A program made the position numbers and the translations under genes. Below the pieces are notes generated by a model. It had not been told where the DNA came from and searched no databases. It was given only the letters and a program-made list of their open reading frames with translations. DNA of 34,075 bases from Pseudomonadota bacterium (GTDB taxonomy: Bacteria; Pseudomonadota; Gammaproteobacteria; UBA1113): positions 1 to 34,075 of the forward strand of contig JAJXVU010000026.1 in NCBI GenBank assembly GCA_021781965.1. The letters are read 5' to 3'. Positions 1-8,533 of the stretch are shown here, one piece after another. Numbering within the stretch: the stretch's first letter is position 1; every line of letters starts with the position of its first letter.

Positions 1-79
1 TCAAAGAAAACAGCATCAATCATAAAAATGGAACAATGTTTGTACGATGAAATTTAAATGTTTAAGAAACTTAGGTTTT

Positions 80-360
80 TTAAAAGTTAACTTTTTTTCT
101 ATTTTTCATGCGATTGCCATGATGGTTATGCGTTAAAATTTTCATCAGCCTTCAATCCTTGTGTGATTGTTGGTTAGTGGCCTGGTTAAGTGGTCGTACA
201 CTTGCCAGGCTGCGTCTACTTTTACAAGTAGACCCCCATTGGTTGTGATGGCCCGTAACTCAAAAATGCAGCACATCACATCCTGTCATCATTACTCGCT
301 GTAATAATGATACTTTTTTGATATTTCGTCAAGTGTTTTGGCAACACATTGTGTAACGAT
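80..360 (-). promoter_or_regulatory. Structured leader or small RNA candidate with mini-ORF, downstream of csrA
   Basis: No long ORF lies in 1-500. On the minus strand I see a plausible sigma70 promoter: TTGACG (332-327), a 17-nt spacer, then CATTAT (309-304). The predicted RNA, starting near 297, carries a hairpin at 233-214 (8-bp perfect stem, 4-nt loop) and a two-part hairpin at 209-181. It has two GGA sites resembling the CsrA consensus, ACAGGATGT near 280 and CACAAGGATT near 160. The second lies just upstream of a 21-codon mini-ORF (145-80, starting MKILTHNHHGNRMK) with AAGG close to its ATG. It could be a small RNA, a leader peptide, or the 5' region of a gene beyond position 1; a second ATG at 23 is open to the window edge. 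The elements are visible; their function is inferred. Confidence 0.35.
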
Positions 361-387
361 TCTCCCCATCGGCTCTCTCGGAAATTT

Positions 388-460
388 CCGCTCCCTGACG
401 GTCGCGGCTCGGAAAACAGTGCGACTCGGGAATTTCCGCTCCCTGACGGTCGCGGCTCGG
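388..460 (+). repeat. Two direct copies of the GC-rich interspersed repeat, plus an inverted fragment
   Basis: Two copies of the 25-bp core (CCGCTCCCTGACGG followed by TCGCGGCTCGG) occupy 388-412 and 436-460, 48 bp apart. An inverted core fragment (CCGCGACCGTCA) follows at 475-486. They lie about 40-110 bp past the csrA stop. The same core recurs at 2985, 7239, 7273, 24484 and, in degenerate form, at 14406, 14464 and 32482. Confidence 0.9.
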
Positions 461-500
461 AAATTTCTGCTCTGCCGCGACCGTCAACATTTAATACATA

Positions 501-689
501 TTAATCATCGATAGTTTCAGCAAATAACTCTGCTTTGATTCTAGCGTAAACTTCTTCTCTATGGACTGAAACATCTTTTGGAGCATTAATGCCTAGGCTG
601 ATTTGATGACCTTTTATAGCTAAGACTGTTATAGTGATATTGTCACCAATAATTATGGTCTGCCCTATATGTCTGGTTAGAATTAACAT
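501..689 (-). CDS. csrA: Carbon storage regulator CsrA, RNA-binding global regulator
   Basis: This is a 62-residue CsrA/RsmA protein. CsrA dimers bind GGA-containing hairpins in mRNA leaders and alter translation or stability. In related intracellular gammaproteobacteria it governs the switch between replicative and transmissive states. The N-terminus [20 protein letters not shown] matches the family, as does the downstream stretch [16 protein letters not shown], which holds the conserved RNA-binding VxxxREE segment. The reading frame stays open 13 codons upstream, but the ATG at 689 is chosen because it starts the family's MLILTR motif and is preceded by AAGGAGAGAG at good spacing. The C-terminus is short and acidic. 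Several CsrA paralogues are common in Legionellales, so this may not be the only copy. Confidence 0.95.
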   Translation of the reverse strand: MLILTRHIGQTIIIGDNITITVLAIKGHQISLGINAPKDVSVHREEVYARIKAELFAETIDD

Positions 690-752
690 AATCGACTCTC
701 TCCTTAAATTTAAAAAAACAACTCTCACTTAGAGGCTATGCCTCTAACACCT

Positions 753-983
753 TTACGATCGCAAATCTTTATTTTTTAAGTACAGAAAAAAAGCCGCCAC
801 CGCATCGCCACCCACACAATCCTTTATGGTTTCTAGGGTTACGCGTTTGGGATAAGTAGCCATACGCACCATCGCTTCCATCAGATCTATTTGCGCTTGG
901 CTAGGATTGATGCCTAAGCGTTCTAAAAATGAGATAGCGGTATGGTGGGTTAAAGAAAGTTCATCTATCGAGTCTAAATCCAT
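753..983 (-). CDS. Small protein of unknown function upstream of csrA
   Basis: A 76-residue protein that I do not recognise. It is acidic at the N-terminus (MDLDSIDELS), then apparently helical throughout, with two probable helices around ERLGINPSQAQIDLMEAMVR and residues 50-70. It has no signal peptide or membrane segment. An upstream ATG at 995 would add four residues, but the ATG at 983 has GGAG six bases before it, whereas 995 has no convincing ribosome binding site. It lies 63 bp before csrA on the same strand, so the two may be co-transcribed. Start and reality are moderately supported by the ribosome binding site and by uninterrupted coding at this length. Confidence 0.6.
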   Translation of the reverse strand: MDLDSIDELSLTHHTAISFLERLGINPSQAQIDLMEAMVRMATYPKRVTLETIKDCVGGDAVAAFFLYLKNKDLRS

Positions 984-1159
984 CTGGATCTCCATATGTT
1001 TAAAAATTGGTTAACAAAAAATCACTTATACATTAAAGCATATGAAATAATTATTCGTAAGAGCCGATTATGCCGACTGGATTTGGGGGGCAAAATAGGG
1101 GGATTAAAATGGACTTTTATTCTTTGTTGTTGATAAATAGAGATAAATTATTTAAAATG

Positions 1160-1302
1160 ACCTGCTGGAGTTCGCATTATCAGTGTCAAACTATGCTGAT
1201 ATTCGCAATATCTATATCAAATTATGCTAAAGTTCGCATTATCCCTATCAAACTATGCTTAAATTCGCATTATCAGTCTCAAATTGTGCTACAATTCACA
1301 CA
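1160..1302 (+). repeat. 31-bp tandem repeat array upstream of the AbiEi-Fic gene
   Basis: Four full units (1160-1190, 1191-1221, 1222-1252, 1253-1283) and a partial fifth (1284-1302). The conserved parts of each unit are GCT(G/A/T) near base 5, TTCGCATTATC in the middle and TCAAA at the end. Each unit holds a small dyad ATGC-N8-GCAT. There are no spacers, so it is not a CRISPR. The last unit carries TACAAT (1290-1295), a possible -10 element, 27 bp before the ATG at 1322. The array fills the space directly upstream of a protein with a predicted DNA-binding N-terminus, so iterated operators are the likeliest role. From 984 to 1159 I see nothing recognisable. Confidence 0.85.
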
Positions 1303-1321
1303 TAAATCTGAGGTTATCACT

Positions 1322-2809
1322 ATGCTGTATATGTCAAAAGACAGGCAACAGGCCAAAAAATTATCCCGGTTATACTTGGAAAAGAAGGTGCGAAAGCTAT
1401 ATCGTGGTATTTATACGGATGACTTAACCCTGCCCCTAGAAAACATTGTGCAACAGAATTGGATGCAAATAGTCTCTAATGTTGTATCCGAGGGAATATT
1501 GAGTTACCGCACAGCAATTGAACTAAAACCGCATCCCTTTAAAGAAAAATCAATCGTTTTCGTAACTGGCAACTATGCAAAAACAATAACGCTGCCGGGG
1601 CTCGTTATCAAAATTTATAAAGGCGATACGCATCAGTTTCTTGAGCAGATATTACCTGCACTAGCCAAGAGTAATACCCCGCGACTGTTACTTGAGAACC
1701 TTAGTGTAGTTAGAGGGATTGACTATCAGGGCATCAAAACCGTAGGTACAACCGGTGTTGAAAAGATACTTACAAAAGAATTACAGTTAAGAGGCGAAAA
1801 ACAATTAAATCAGATCCGTGATGAAGCCAAGCTCATTGCTATTGAGCTTGGCTATAAAAAAGAATATGAAAAACTCAACCAAATTATTAGCGCTCTATTA
1901 GCGACACATCCAGAAAATATTTTATCTACCTCTTATGCCAAAGCAGCCGCCAGGAAACAGCCCTATGATGAAAAACGTGTCAAACTATTTGAAGAGCTAG
2001 TCACTTATATTAAGAAATGTCGCTTTTTGCAACGTGACTATAATTATCAAAAAGCGTCTTTTAGAAACTTAAGTTTTTATGAATCTTATTTTTCTAATTA
2101 CATTGAAGGCACAGAATTCCTAATTGATGAAGCAGAAGATATTGTTTTTAAAGGGATAGAGGTTCCTAATCGTCATGCAGACAGTCATGATGTTTTAGCT
2201 CACTTTACAATCAGTAACGATTATTCGGAGATGCATGTCACACCAGCAACTCCAGAAGAGCTGATTGATATCTTACAAACCAGACATGCTATCCTTATGA
2301 AGGAACGCCCTGAAAAACGCCCTGGAGAGTTTAAAAAAACATCTAATAAAGCAGGAAATACATTATTTGTTGCGCCTAACGATGTTCTAAGCACTTTATG
2401 CCAAGGCTTTGAATACTATAAATTACTTAATCTCGGAATGGAAAAAGCCTTATTTATGCATTTCTTAATTAGCGAAGTCCATCCATTTGATGACGGTAAT
2501 GGTAGATTATCTAGAATAATGATGAATGCGGAATTTGTTAGCAACGATAGTTTTAAAATTATCATACCGACTGTCCATAGAGATAATTATTTGAGTGGAT
2601 TAAGATTAGCTTCTAGGGATGGCAATTTTAGGGCTTATGTAAAAACGATAGATCAAGCACAAGCCTATACTGCCTCCATTCATTGGGCCGATTATGGTGC
2701 AGCTAGAGAAAAGATTGAGACCGATAATGCACACTTAACTCCCGATGAAGGATTGGCTGTTTTTAACCGTGCATTACGCCAACTTAGATTGGCAGATATA
2801 CCGGCTTAG
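1322..2809 (+). CDS. AbiEi-like N-terminal domain fused to Fic/AMPylase domain
   Basis: A 495-residue protein. The N-terminus (about 1-190; ARKLSRLYLEK-type helix, then KLYRGIYTDD) resembles the winged-helix and C-terminal parts of AbiEi-family antitoxins, which bind their own promoters. The C-terminal half is a Fic domain, which normally transfers AMP from ATP to hydroxyl side chains. The catalytic motif HPFDDGNGRLSR begins at H387. An inhibitory motif S258-NYIEG-263 precedes it, matching the (S/T)xxxE(G/N) of class II Fic proteins in which an internal helix blocks ATP. The frame is open back to 1070, but that stretch runs through the 31-bp array. ATG 1322 has GAGG eight bases upstream and starts the conserved part. 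There is no separate partner gene: DNA-binding, inhibition and catalysis appear combined. Domain calls rest on motif recognition. Confidence 0.85.
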   Translation: MLYMSKDRQQAKKLSRLYLEKKVRKLYRGIYTDDLTLPLENIVQQNWMQIVSNVVSEGILSYRTAIELKPHPFKEKSIVFVTGNYAKTITLPGLVIKIYKGDTHQFLEQILPALAKSNTPRLLLENLSVVRGIDYQGIKTVGTTGVEKILTKELQLRGEKQLNQIRDEAKLIAIELGYKKEYEKLNQIISALLATHPENILSTSYAKAAARKQPYDEKRVKLFEELVTYIKKCRFLQRDYNYQKASFRNLSFYESYFSNYIEGTEFLIDEAEDIVFKGIEVPNRHADSHDVLAHFTISNDYSEMHVTPATPEELIDILQTRHAILMKERPEKRPGEFKKTSNKAGNTLFVAPNDVLSTLCQGFEYYKLLNLGMEKALFMHFLISEVHPFDDGNGRLSRIMMNAEFVSNDSFKIIIPTVHRDNYLSGLRLASRDGNFRAYVKTIDQAQAYTASIHWADYGAAREKIETDNAHLTPDEGLAVFNRALRQLRLADIPA

Positions 2810-2935
2810 TGTTGTCTCAATAGATCACTGTATAACGGATTCACAAAGACATATGCCTTTTCTTTCATTTCATTTAGTAGCTTATTTTTTATATGATGTA
2901 AAAACCCATTGTTTGTGGGATTGGCTTAAAATATC

Positions 2936-3012
2936 CAATTATTCTCCGAGCGGGGCCGGGTTACTCTTGTTATTCATTCATTTTCCGCTCCCTGACGGTC
3001 GCGGCTCGGAAT
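2936..3012 (-). repeat. Extended (~78 bp) copy of the interspersed repeat at the 3' end of rpe
   Basis: The 25-bp core (2985-3009) is preceded by about 50 bp (2936-2984) that also matches, in inverted orientation, the bases next to the core at 24484-24508. The element is therefore longer than its GC-rich core. The core is read as the last residues of Rpe, and the rpe stop codon lies in the extended part. Confidence 0.8.
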
Positions 3013-3682
3013 TTTGCTTCGCTAGCTCCGCTCTCATTGCAGCGATAGTCTGCTTATAATCCGTTTTGGCTTTGAAAATACTAGAGCCCGCGATAAATTC
3101 ATTGGCACCCTGTGCGGCAATTTCTGCAATGTTAGATACTTGCACCCCGCCATCGACGGCTAAACGTACATCCCTAAGCTGCTGCTGATCTAACCAAACT
3201 CGCGCTTCTTTAATTTTCGTTAACGCGCTGGGGATAAAACTTTGGCCACCAAAGCCCGGATTCACCGACATAATTAAAATGATATCGATTTTATCGGCTA
3301 CATACTGTAAATAGTCCAATGGGGTTGCAGGATTAAAAGCCAATCCGGCTAACATGCCGTGTGAACGAATTAGCTCTAAGCTACGATCTACATGACGGCT
3401 TGCTTCAGGATGAAAGGTAATACTGCTGGCACCGGCTTTAGCAAAAGCAAGCGTTAGACTGTCTACATCTTCCACCATCAAATGCACATCGATGGGCGCT
3501 TTTACACCGTCTAGACGTAAAGCCTCGCACACCACCGGGCCCACCGTTAAATTAGGCACATAGTGATTATCCATGACATCGAAGTGAATGCAATCGGCTC
3601 CTGCCGCCAAAACATCGTGTACTTCTTTGCCCAAATGAGCAAAATTGGCGGATAATATAGACGGCGCAATTAAATATTTCAT
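2978..3682 (-). CDS. rpe: Ribulose-phosphate 3-epimerase with a repeat-encoded C-terminal tail
   Basis: Interconverts ribulose 5-phosphate and xylulose 5-phosphate in the pentose phosphate pathway (cytosolic TIM barrel). Family motifs are present: [13 protein letters not shown] at the start, [17 protein letters not shown] with metal and catalytic residues, [19 protein letters not shown] and VDGGV. The protein has 234 residues against about 220-225 usual. The extra part is the tail [10 protein letters not shown], which is translated from the interspersed repeat at 2985-3009. The start overlaps the gshB stop by four bases (ATGA), indicating translational coupling at the end of a metK-ahcY-gshA-gshB-rpe run. 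Confidence 0.95.
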   Translation of the reverse strand: MKYLIAPSILSANFAHLGKEVHDVLAAGADCIHFDVMDNHYVPNLTVGPVVCEALRLDGVKAPIDVHLMVEDVDSLTLAFAKAGASSITFHPEASRHVDRSLELIRSHGMLAGLAFNPATPLDYLQYVADKIDIILIMSVNPGFGGQSFIPSALTKIKEARVWLDQQQLRDVRLAVDGGVQVSNIAEIAAQGANEFIAGSSIFKAKTDYKQTIAAMRAELAKQNSEPRPSGSGK

Positions 3683-4635
3683 CGTTTTTCCTTAATTCTT
3701 TTTTCAATAGCATCAAATAATAAACTACTAATATTCAGAGAAAATGTTTTATCTAATTCTCGTATACAGGTAGGACTGGTGATGTTAATTTCTGTCACAC
3801 ATTCGCCAATCATATCCAGACCCGCAAACAAAATACCACGTTGTTTTAAAACTTTACCCACTGCTTGTGCTACTTTGCGATCATGTTCATTGATAGGTTG
3901 CCCTACACCGCGACCGCCACGCGCTAGATTCGCGCGACTTTCGCCTTCTTTAGCAATACGTGCTAATACATAATCTATAGGTTCGCCATCAATGATGATA
4001 ATCCGTTTGTCGCCTTCACAAATAGCCTTTAAGTAGCGTTGCGCCATTACTTTGCGCTGACCAAACTCAGTCATCGTTTCAATCACCACATTTACATTGG
4101 GATCTTTGGGGGTTAATCTAAAAATAGAAGCGCCACCCATACCATCCAAGGGCTTAATAACAATGTCCTGATGTTGTTGCAAGAAATCTTTCAATTTATC
4201 AGCATTTGCACTCACTAAGGTAGGGGATATATATTGTGGAAATTCGTTAATAAAAAATTTCTCATTGGCATCGCGTAAAGCTTGTGGTTTATTCACCACC
4301 AAAGCACCGTGTTTTTCAGCTAATTCAAGGATATAGGTATTAAAAATATAATTCAGATTAAAAGGAGGATCTTGCCGCATTAAGATCACGTCGATCGTCG
4401 ATAGTGCTATATCTTGCGATTCTGCAACACTATACCATTTCTGTTCATCTGCAAATACCTTTAAGGCCTGTGCATTGGCGTAAGCTTTGCCCTCTAAACT
4501 GTATAAATTGTCTGGTGTAATGTAAAACAACTCATAATTGCGCTTTTGCGCTTCCCATAACAATGCTAAGGTACTGTCTTTTTGGTAATGAATCTGTTCT
4601 ATAGGATCCATCACTACGGCAAGCGTCTTTTTCAT
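3679..4635 (-). CDS. gshB: Glutathione synthetase
   Basis: ATP-grasp ligase that adds glycine to gamma-glutamylcysteine to complete glutathione. Its 318 residues are the normal bacterial GshB length. The N-terminal [20 protein letters not shown] is the family's pre-ATP-grasp signature; [10 protein letters not shown] forms the ATP-binding glycine loop, [10 protein letters not shown] the substrate loop, and [15 protein letters not shown] the metal-binding end. It is preceded by AAGGAAGG and its ATG overlaps the gshA stop by four bases, while its own stop overlaps the rpe start. The neighbour that makes its substrate is directly upstream, which fixes its role. Confidence 0.97.
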   Translation of the reverse strand: MKKTLAVVMDPIEQIHYQKDSTLALLWEAQKRNYELFYITPDNLYSLEGKAYANAQALKVFADEQKWYSVAESQDIALSTIDVILMRQDPPFNLNYIFNTYILELAEKHGALVVNKPQALRDANEKFFINEFPQYISPTLVSANADKLKDFLQQHQDIVIKPLDGMGGASIFRLTPKDPNVNVVIETMTEFGQRKVMAQRYLKAICEGDKRIIIIDGEPIDYVLARIAKEGESRANLARGGRGVGQPINEHDRKVAQAVGKVLKQRGILFAGLDMIGECVTEINITSPTCIRELDKTFSLNISSLLFDAIEKRIKEKR

Positions 4636-5903
4636 AATACCTTCCTTAACTCATAGGCACTAGCCAATAAAGCAATGCGCGCCAATACACTGTAAGCATA
4701 TAAACGACGGCTTTGTGCATCATTAAATATAGGATTATTGCACGGTCCCGCAAAAGGAATGGGTTCAAAATACATACCGGGGCTATTTAGATTTTCATTA
4801 TTGGCTCGCCCTTCGTGTAGTCTATAAAAACCACCGACTACGCATTGTCCCAACATATAGACCACAGGCTCGGCAATCGCGTGATTGAGCGGCACAACTT
4901 CGTGACTATACACCCCTTCTTGCACTAACACCGAGGTAATAGGCTTACGACCTTTACCTACAGACATACGCGTACGCGCCTTACGATTCATGGCATACAC
5001 TTCTTCTACACTTTGAATAGTCATAATGCCCATGCCATAGGTACCCGCATCCGCTTTGACGATCACAAAAGGGGTATCTTTTATAGCGTATTCGTCATAT
5101 TTCTTTTGTATGGCTTTCAATAAAAAGTCTACGTGTGTGACCAAGCAGTCTTCACCCTCGCGCTCCATAAAATTGATATTGCCACAATTGCGAAACAACG
5201 GATTCAATAACCAAGGGTCTAAGGACAATAATTCTGCAAAAGCATGACATACATTCTGATAATGTAAAAAATGTTCCGACTTTAAGCGCGACGCCCAACC
5301 CAAAGCTAATGGCGGATAAATAGCTTGTTTTATACCCGTTAAGATCTCTGGGATGCCTTCTGATAAGTCATTATTTAACACCACCGTACAAGGTTTAAAA
5401 TCCCCAATATGCACACTATCACCACTACGCTCTAAAGGATATAAAGTAAATTCTCCTTTACCTTCTACAGCAACAGTTTTTGCGCTAGTAACAGTAGGAT
5501 CGATAGACGCTATTTTGACGTCAAAGCCTGCTTTCGTTAAAATGGAAGATAATACCAGCAAGCTATGAAAATAATACACATTGCGTGAATGGTTTTCTGG
5601 AATTAGAACGATCTTCTCGCACTGAGGCATATAGCGTTGCCAATACTGCTGTACCGCCAAATGCGCTAAGGGAATTTGTATTTCATGAATGTTATTGAAT
5701 CCTGCCGGAAAAAGATTGGTGTCAATCACCGCCATCTTATAACCGGCATTGCGTATATCCACCGAAGTGGTAAAAGGGACTTGATAATCCGCCCACTGTT
5801 TTCTAAACCAAGTTTCTATTTTGACCGTTTCATCGCTTAGCTTCATTTCCAATGCGCTTAAGGGTTGTGAACCCTCTTGCTTTAAAACAGGGGAATTTTC
5901 CAT
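4632..5903 (-). CDS. gshA: Glutamate-cysteine ligase, Acidithiobacillus-type GshA family
   Basis: Catalyses the first and committed step of glutathione synthesis, joining glutamate and cysteine. The 423-residue protein is not the E. coli GshA type. The sequence FTTSVDIRNAGYKMAVIDTN and the later FVIVKADAGTYGMGIMTI (ATP-grasp-like lysine and glycine loop) match the separate proteobacterial family first named from Acidithiobacillus ferrooxidans (TIGR02049 / PF08886, from memory). GAGGA five to six bases before the ATG lies at the end of ahcY, whose stop is only seven bases away. The gene overlaps gshB by four bases, so the pair is translationally coupled. Confidence 0.92.
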   Translation of the reverse strand: MENSPVLKQEGSQPLSALEMKLSDETVKIETWFRKQWADYQVPFTTSVDIRNAGYKMAVIDTNLFPAGFNNIHEIQIPLAHLAVQQYWQRYMPQCEKIVLIPENHSRNVYYFHSLLVLSSILTKAGFDVKIASIDPTVTSAKTVAVEGKGEFTLYPLERSGDSVHIGDFKPCTVVLNNDLSEGIPEILTGIKQAIYPPLALGWASRLKSEHFLHYQNVCHAFAELLSLDPWLLNPLFRNCGNINFMEREGEDCLVTHVDFLLKAIQKKYDEYAIKDTPFVIVKADAGTYGMGIMTIQSVEEVYAMNRKARTRMSVGKGRKPITSVLVQEGVYSHEVVPLNHAIAEPVVYMLGQCVVGGFYRLHEGRANNENLNSPGMYFEPIPFAGPCNNPIFNDAQSRRLYAYSVLARIALLASAYELRKVL

Positions 5904-5910
5904 AGCATCC

Positions 5911-7203
5911 TCAATAGCGATAAAGATCGGGTTTGTACGGACCGGCTTTGTTTAAACTTAAATATTCAGCTTGTTCCGTGGTTAATTCCGTTAAATGTAC
6001 GCCTAATTTAGGCAAATGTAACCGCGCTACTTGTTCGTCTAATAATTTAGGCAATACATATACCTTATTTTCATAGTTTTTATGATGAGAAAACAATTCT
6101 ATTTGTGCCAAAACTTGATTGGTAAAAGAAGTTGACATCACAAAGCTAGGGTGCCCCGTAGCACAACCTAAATTCACCAAGCGGCCTTCCGCTAAAACAG
6201 TAATGCGTTTACCATCTGGAAATATGACATGATCGACTTGCGGTTTAATGTTGTCCCATTCATATTGACGCAATGAGGCAATATCAATTTCCGAATCGAA
6301 GTGGCCTATATTACAGACGATAGCTTCATTTTTCATACGCAATAAATGTTCATGACCTATAACGTGATAATTACCGGTACACGTTACAAAAATATCACCT
6401 TTATCGGCGGCTTGTTCCATGGTCACGACTTCTAAGCCCGCCATAGCAGCTTGCAATGCACAAATGGGATCAATTTCGGTGACCCATACACGAGCACCAT
6501 AACTTTTTAAGGCTTGCGCACAGCCCTTACCCACATCGCCATAACCCAGAACCACGGCGATTTTACCCGCTATCATCACATCGGTAGCACGCTTAACCGC
6601 ATCGACAAAGGATTCTCTACAACCGTATAGGTTATCAAATTTAGATTTAGTCACTGAATCATTCACATTTAAAGCAGGAACCTTGAGTGTACCCTTCTTT
6701 TCCATTTCATATAATCTATGCACACCTGTGGTGGTTTCTTCCGTTAGCCCAAAAATATCTTTTAACAATTCCGGATGTTTTTCATGTAAATAAACCGTTA
6801 AATCGCCGCCATCGTCTAAAATCATGTTCGGTTTCCACGATGGATCGCCCACAACCGTTTGTTCTATACACCAATTGTATTCTTCTTCCGTTTCACCCTT
6901 CCAGGCAAACACAGGGATACCACGCGCGGCAATGGCAGCTGCAGCTTGATCTTGGGTTGAAAAAATATTGCAGGAAGACCAGCGTACAGTAGCACCTAAT
7001 TCGATGAGTGTTTCAATTAAAACAGCGGTTTGAATAGTCATATGTAAACAACCCACTATGCGCGCACCCTGTAAAGGTTTTTGATCGCGATATTGTTCAC
7101 GTAACGCCATTAACCCAGGCATTTCCGTTTCGGCGATTCGAATTTCTTTGCGGCCCCAATCAGCCAAACCCATGTCTGCTATTTTATAATCTAGTCGTGT
7201 CAT
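5911..7203 (-). CDS. ahcY: Adenosylhomocysteinase (SAH hydrolase)
   Basis: Splits S-adenosylhomocysteine into homocysteine and adenosine, clearing the inhibitory product of methyltransferases; NAD-dependent, cytosolic tetramer. At 430 residues it is the usual bacterial length. Conserved segments are [20 protein letters not shown] with catalytic Lys/Asp, the NAD-binding Rossmann motif [18 protein letters not shown], and the C-terminal [12 protein letters not shown], which carries the NAD-contacting Lys and Tyr of the family. AGAGGA precedes the ATG. It sits between metK and the glutathione genes, consistent with flow from SAM through homocysteine towards cysteine and glutathione. Many gammaproteobacteria use the Pfs/LuxS route instead, so AhcY is informative about the lineage. 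Confidence 0.97.
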   Translation of the reverse strand: MTRLDYKIADMGLADWGRKEIRIAETEMPGLMALREQYRDQKPLQGARIVGCLHMTIQTAVLIETLIELGATVRWSSCNIFSTQDQAAAAIAARGIPVFAWKGETEEEYNWCIEQTVVGDPSWKPNMILDDGGDLTVYLHEKHPELLKDIFGLTEETTTGVHRLYEMEKKGTLKVPALNVNDSVTKSKFDNLYGCRESFVDAVKRATDVMIAGKIAVVLGYGDVGKGCAQALKSYGARVWVTEIDPICALQAAMAGLEVVTMEQAADKGDIFVTCTGNYHVIGHEHLLRMKNEAIVCNIGHFDSEIDIASLRQYEWDNIKPQVDHVIFPDGKRITVLAEGRLVNLGCATGHPSFVMSTSFTNQVLAQIELFSHHKNYENKVYVLPKLLDEQVARLHLPKLGVHLTELTTEQAEYLSLNKAGPYKPDLYRY

Positions 7204-7232
7204 ATTATCCTCTTTAATTCACGCGCAGAACC

Positions 7233-7301
7233 AATTCTCCGAGCCGCGACCGTCAGGGAGCGGAGAAAAAAACCGCTCCCTGACGGTCGCGGCTCTGAAT
7301 T
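7233..7301. repeat. Inverted pair of interspersed repeats forming a long hairpin between metK and ahcY
   Basis: Core copies in opposite orientation at 7239-7263 and 7273-7297 are separated by a 9-nt A-rich loop, and AATTC/GAATT extends the arms. The result is a nearly perfect stem of about 30 bp. It begins 6-10 bp beyond the metK stop and lies about 30 bp upstream of the ahcY start. It has no long U-tract on either side, so it may act as an mRNA-stabilising or attenuating structure rather than a classical terminator. Confidence 0.85.
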
Positions 7302-7306
7302 GATTC

Positions 7307-8458
7307 CTAGCTTTGTTTCAACGCTTCTACTTTGTCTAATTTTTCCCAAGTAAATTCTGCTTCGTTACGGCCAAAATGGCCATAAGCAGCTGTTTTAGTA
7401 TAGATCGGTCTATTTAAATCGAGCATACGTATAATGCCCGCCGGGGTTAAATCAAAATGTTTGTCAATCAAACGTATGATGGCATCGTCATCCATTTTGG
7501 CAGTACCAAAAGTATTCACGGAAATAGACGTAGGCTTAGCTACACCAATGGCATAAGACACTTGTATTTCAATACGCGAAGCTATACCCGCTGCCACTAA
7601 ATTTTTAGCCACATAACGGCAGGCATAAGCCGCGGAACGATCAACCTTGCTGGGATCTTTACCGGAGAAACAACCGCCACCATGACGCGCAAAACCACCA
7701 TAAGTATCTACAATAATTTTTCTGCCCGTTAAACCGCAATCCCCTAATGGACCGCCTATAACAAAGCGCCCCGTAGGATTCACTAAAAAGCGTGTTTCTT
7801 TAGTCAACCATTTCTCAGGAAAAATAGGTTTGATGATTTCTTGTATGACAGCTTCACGCAAATCGGTTTGGCTAATGTCTGGATCGTGTTGTGTAGATAA
7901 TACAATTGTATCCACACTCACAGGAATATCATTTTCATAACGAAACGTCACCTGACTTTTAGCATCAGGCCTCAACCAAGACAGAACTTTTTCTTTACGC
8001 AGCATGGCTTGGCGTTGTACTAAACGATGCGCATACGTGATCGGGGCAGGCATTAATACATCCGTTTCATTGCAAGCATAACCAAACATCAAGCCTTGGT
8101 CACCCGCACCTTGTTCGTGCTCGCTGCTTTCATTGACGCCCATGGCGATATCAGCAGATTGTTTGCCTATGGCTGTTAACACGGAACAAGAATGGCCATC
8201 GAAACCTAAGTCAGAATGGTCATAACCAATTTCTATAATCTTCTCTCGCACTAGACTTTCAATATCTATCCAAGCAGATGTCGTAATCTCCCCAGCAACC
8301 AATACCATGCCGGTTTTAACCAAAGACTCGCACGCAACGCGCGCATGTGGATCTTGTTTTAAAATATGATCCAAAACCATATCGGAAATTTGGTCGGCAA
8401 TTTTATCTGGATGCCCTTCAGATACCGATTCAGAAGTAAATACAAATTGTTTTGTCAT
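7307..8458 (-). CDS. metK: S-adenosylmethionine synthetase
   Basis: Makes SAM from methionine and ATP. The 383-residue length is typical. Visible motifs are [14 protein letters not shown] near the N-terminus (ATP and magnesium binding), [16 protein letters not shown] (the family's GAGDQG signature) and [16 protein letters not shown] (P-loop-like signature). GGAG lies just upstream of the ATG. It is divergent from the glutamine amidotransferase gene across 75 bp and heads the minus-strand set metK-ahcY-gshA-gshB-rpe, though the repeat hairpin after its stop may separate it transcriptionally from ahcY. No MetJ-type operator was evident. Confidence 0.98.
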   Translation of the reverse strand: MTKQFVFTSESVSEGHPDKIADQISDMVLDHILKQDPHARVACESLVKTGMVLVAGEITTSAWIDIESLVREKIIEIGYDHSDLGFDGHSCSVLTAIGKQSADIAMGVNESSEHEQGAGDQGLMFGYACNETDVLMPAPITYAHRLVQRQAMLRKEKVLSWLRPDAKSQVTFRYENDIPVSVDTIVLSTQHDPDISQTDLREAVIQEIIKPIFPEKWLTKETRFLVNPTGRFVIGGPLGDCGLTGRKIIVDTYGGFARHGGGCFSGKDPSKVDRSAAYACRYVAKNLVAAGIASRIEIQVSYAIGVAKPTSISVNTFGTAKMDDDAIIRLIDKHFDLTPAGIIRMLDLNRPIYTKTAAYGHFGRNEAEFTWEKLDKVEALKQS

Positions 8459-8475
8459 AATATCTCCGCCGTATA

Positions 8476-8504
8476 TTACGGAATGCGTTAAGAAATGGTA
8501 TCAT
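8476..8504 (+). promoter_or_regulatory. Probable sigma70 promoter for the trpG/pabA-hemC pair
   Basis: TTACGG (8476-8481), a 17-bp spacer and TATCAT (8499-8504) lie 30 bp before the ATG at 8534. The -10 sits within the palindrome GGTATCATACC, so the other strand reads TATGAT here and could serve metK, although no good -35 is seen for that direction. Confidence 0.45.
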
Positions 8505-8533
8505 ACCTACTTTAATAAGGTTTTACACTAAAA

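Noticed and set aside
1160..1302. CRISPR array
   Set aside because: Units are contiguous with no spacers and no cas genes are present.
1070..1321. N-terminal extension of the Fic gene by 84 codons
   Set aside because: The stretch runs through a 31-bp array that shifts frame at each unit and has no protein-like conservation; ATG 1322 has a good ribosome binding site.
2745..3059. 104-codon plus-strand ORF
   Set aside because: Overlaps the Fic gene, crosses a repeat and lies antisense to rpe; no family features.
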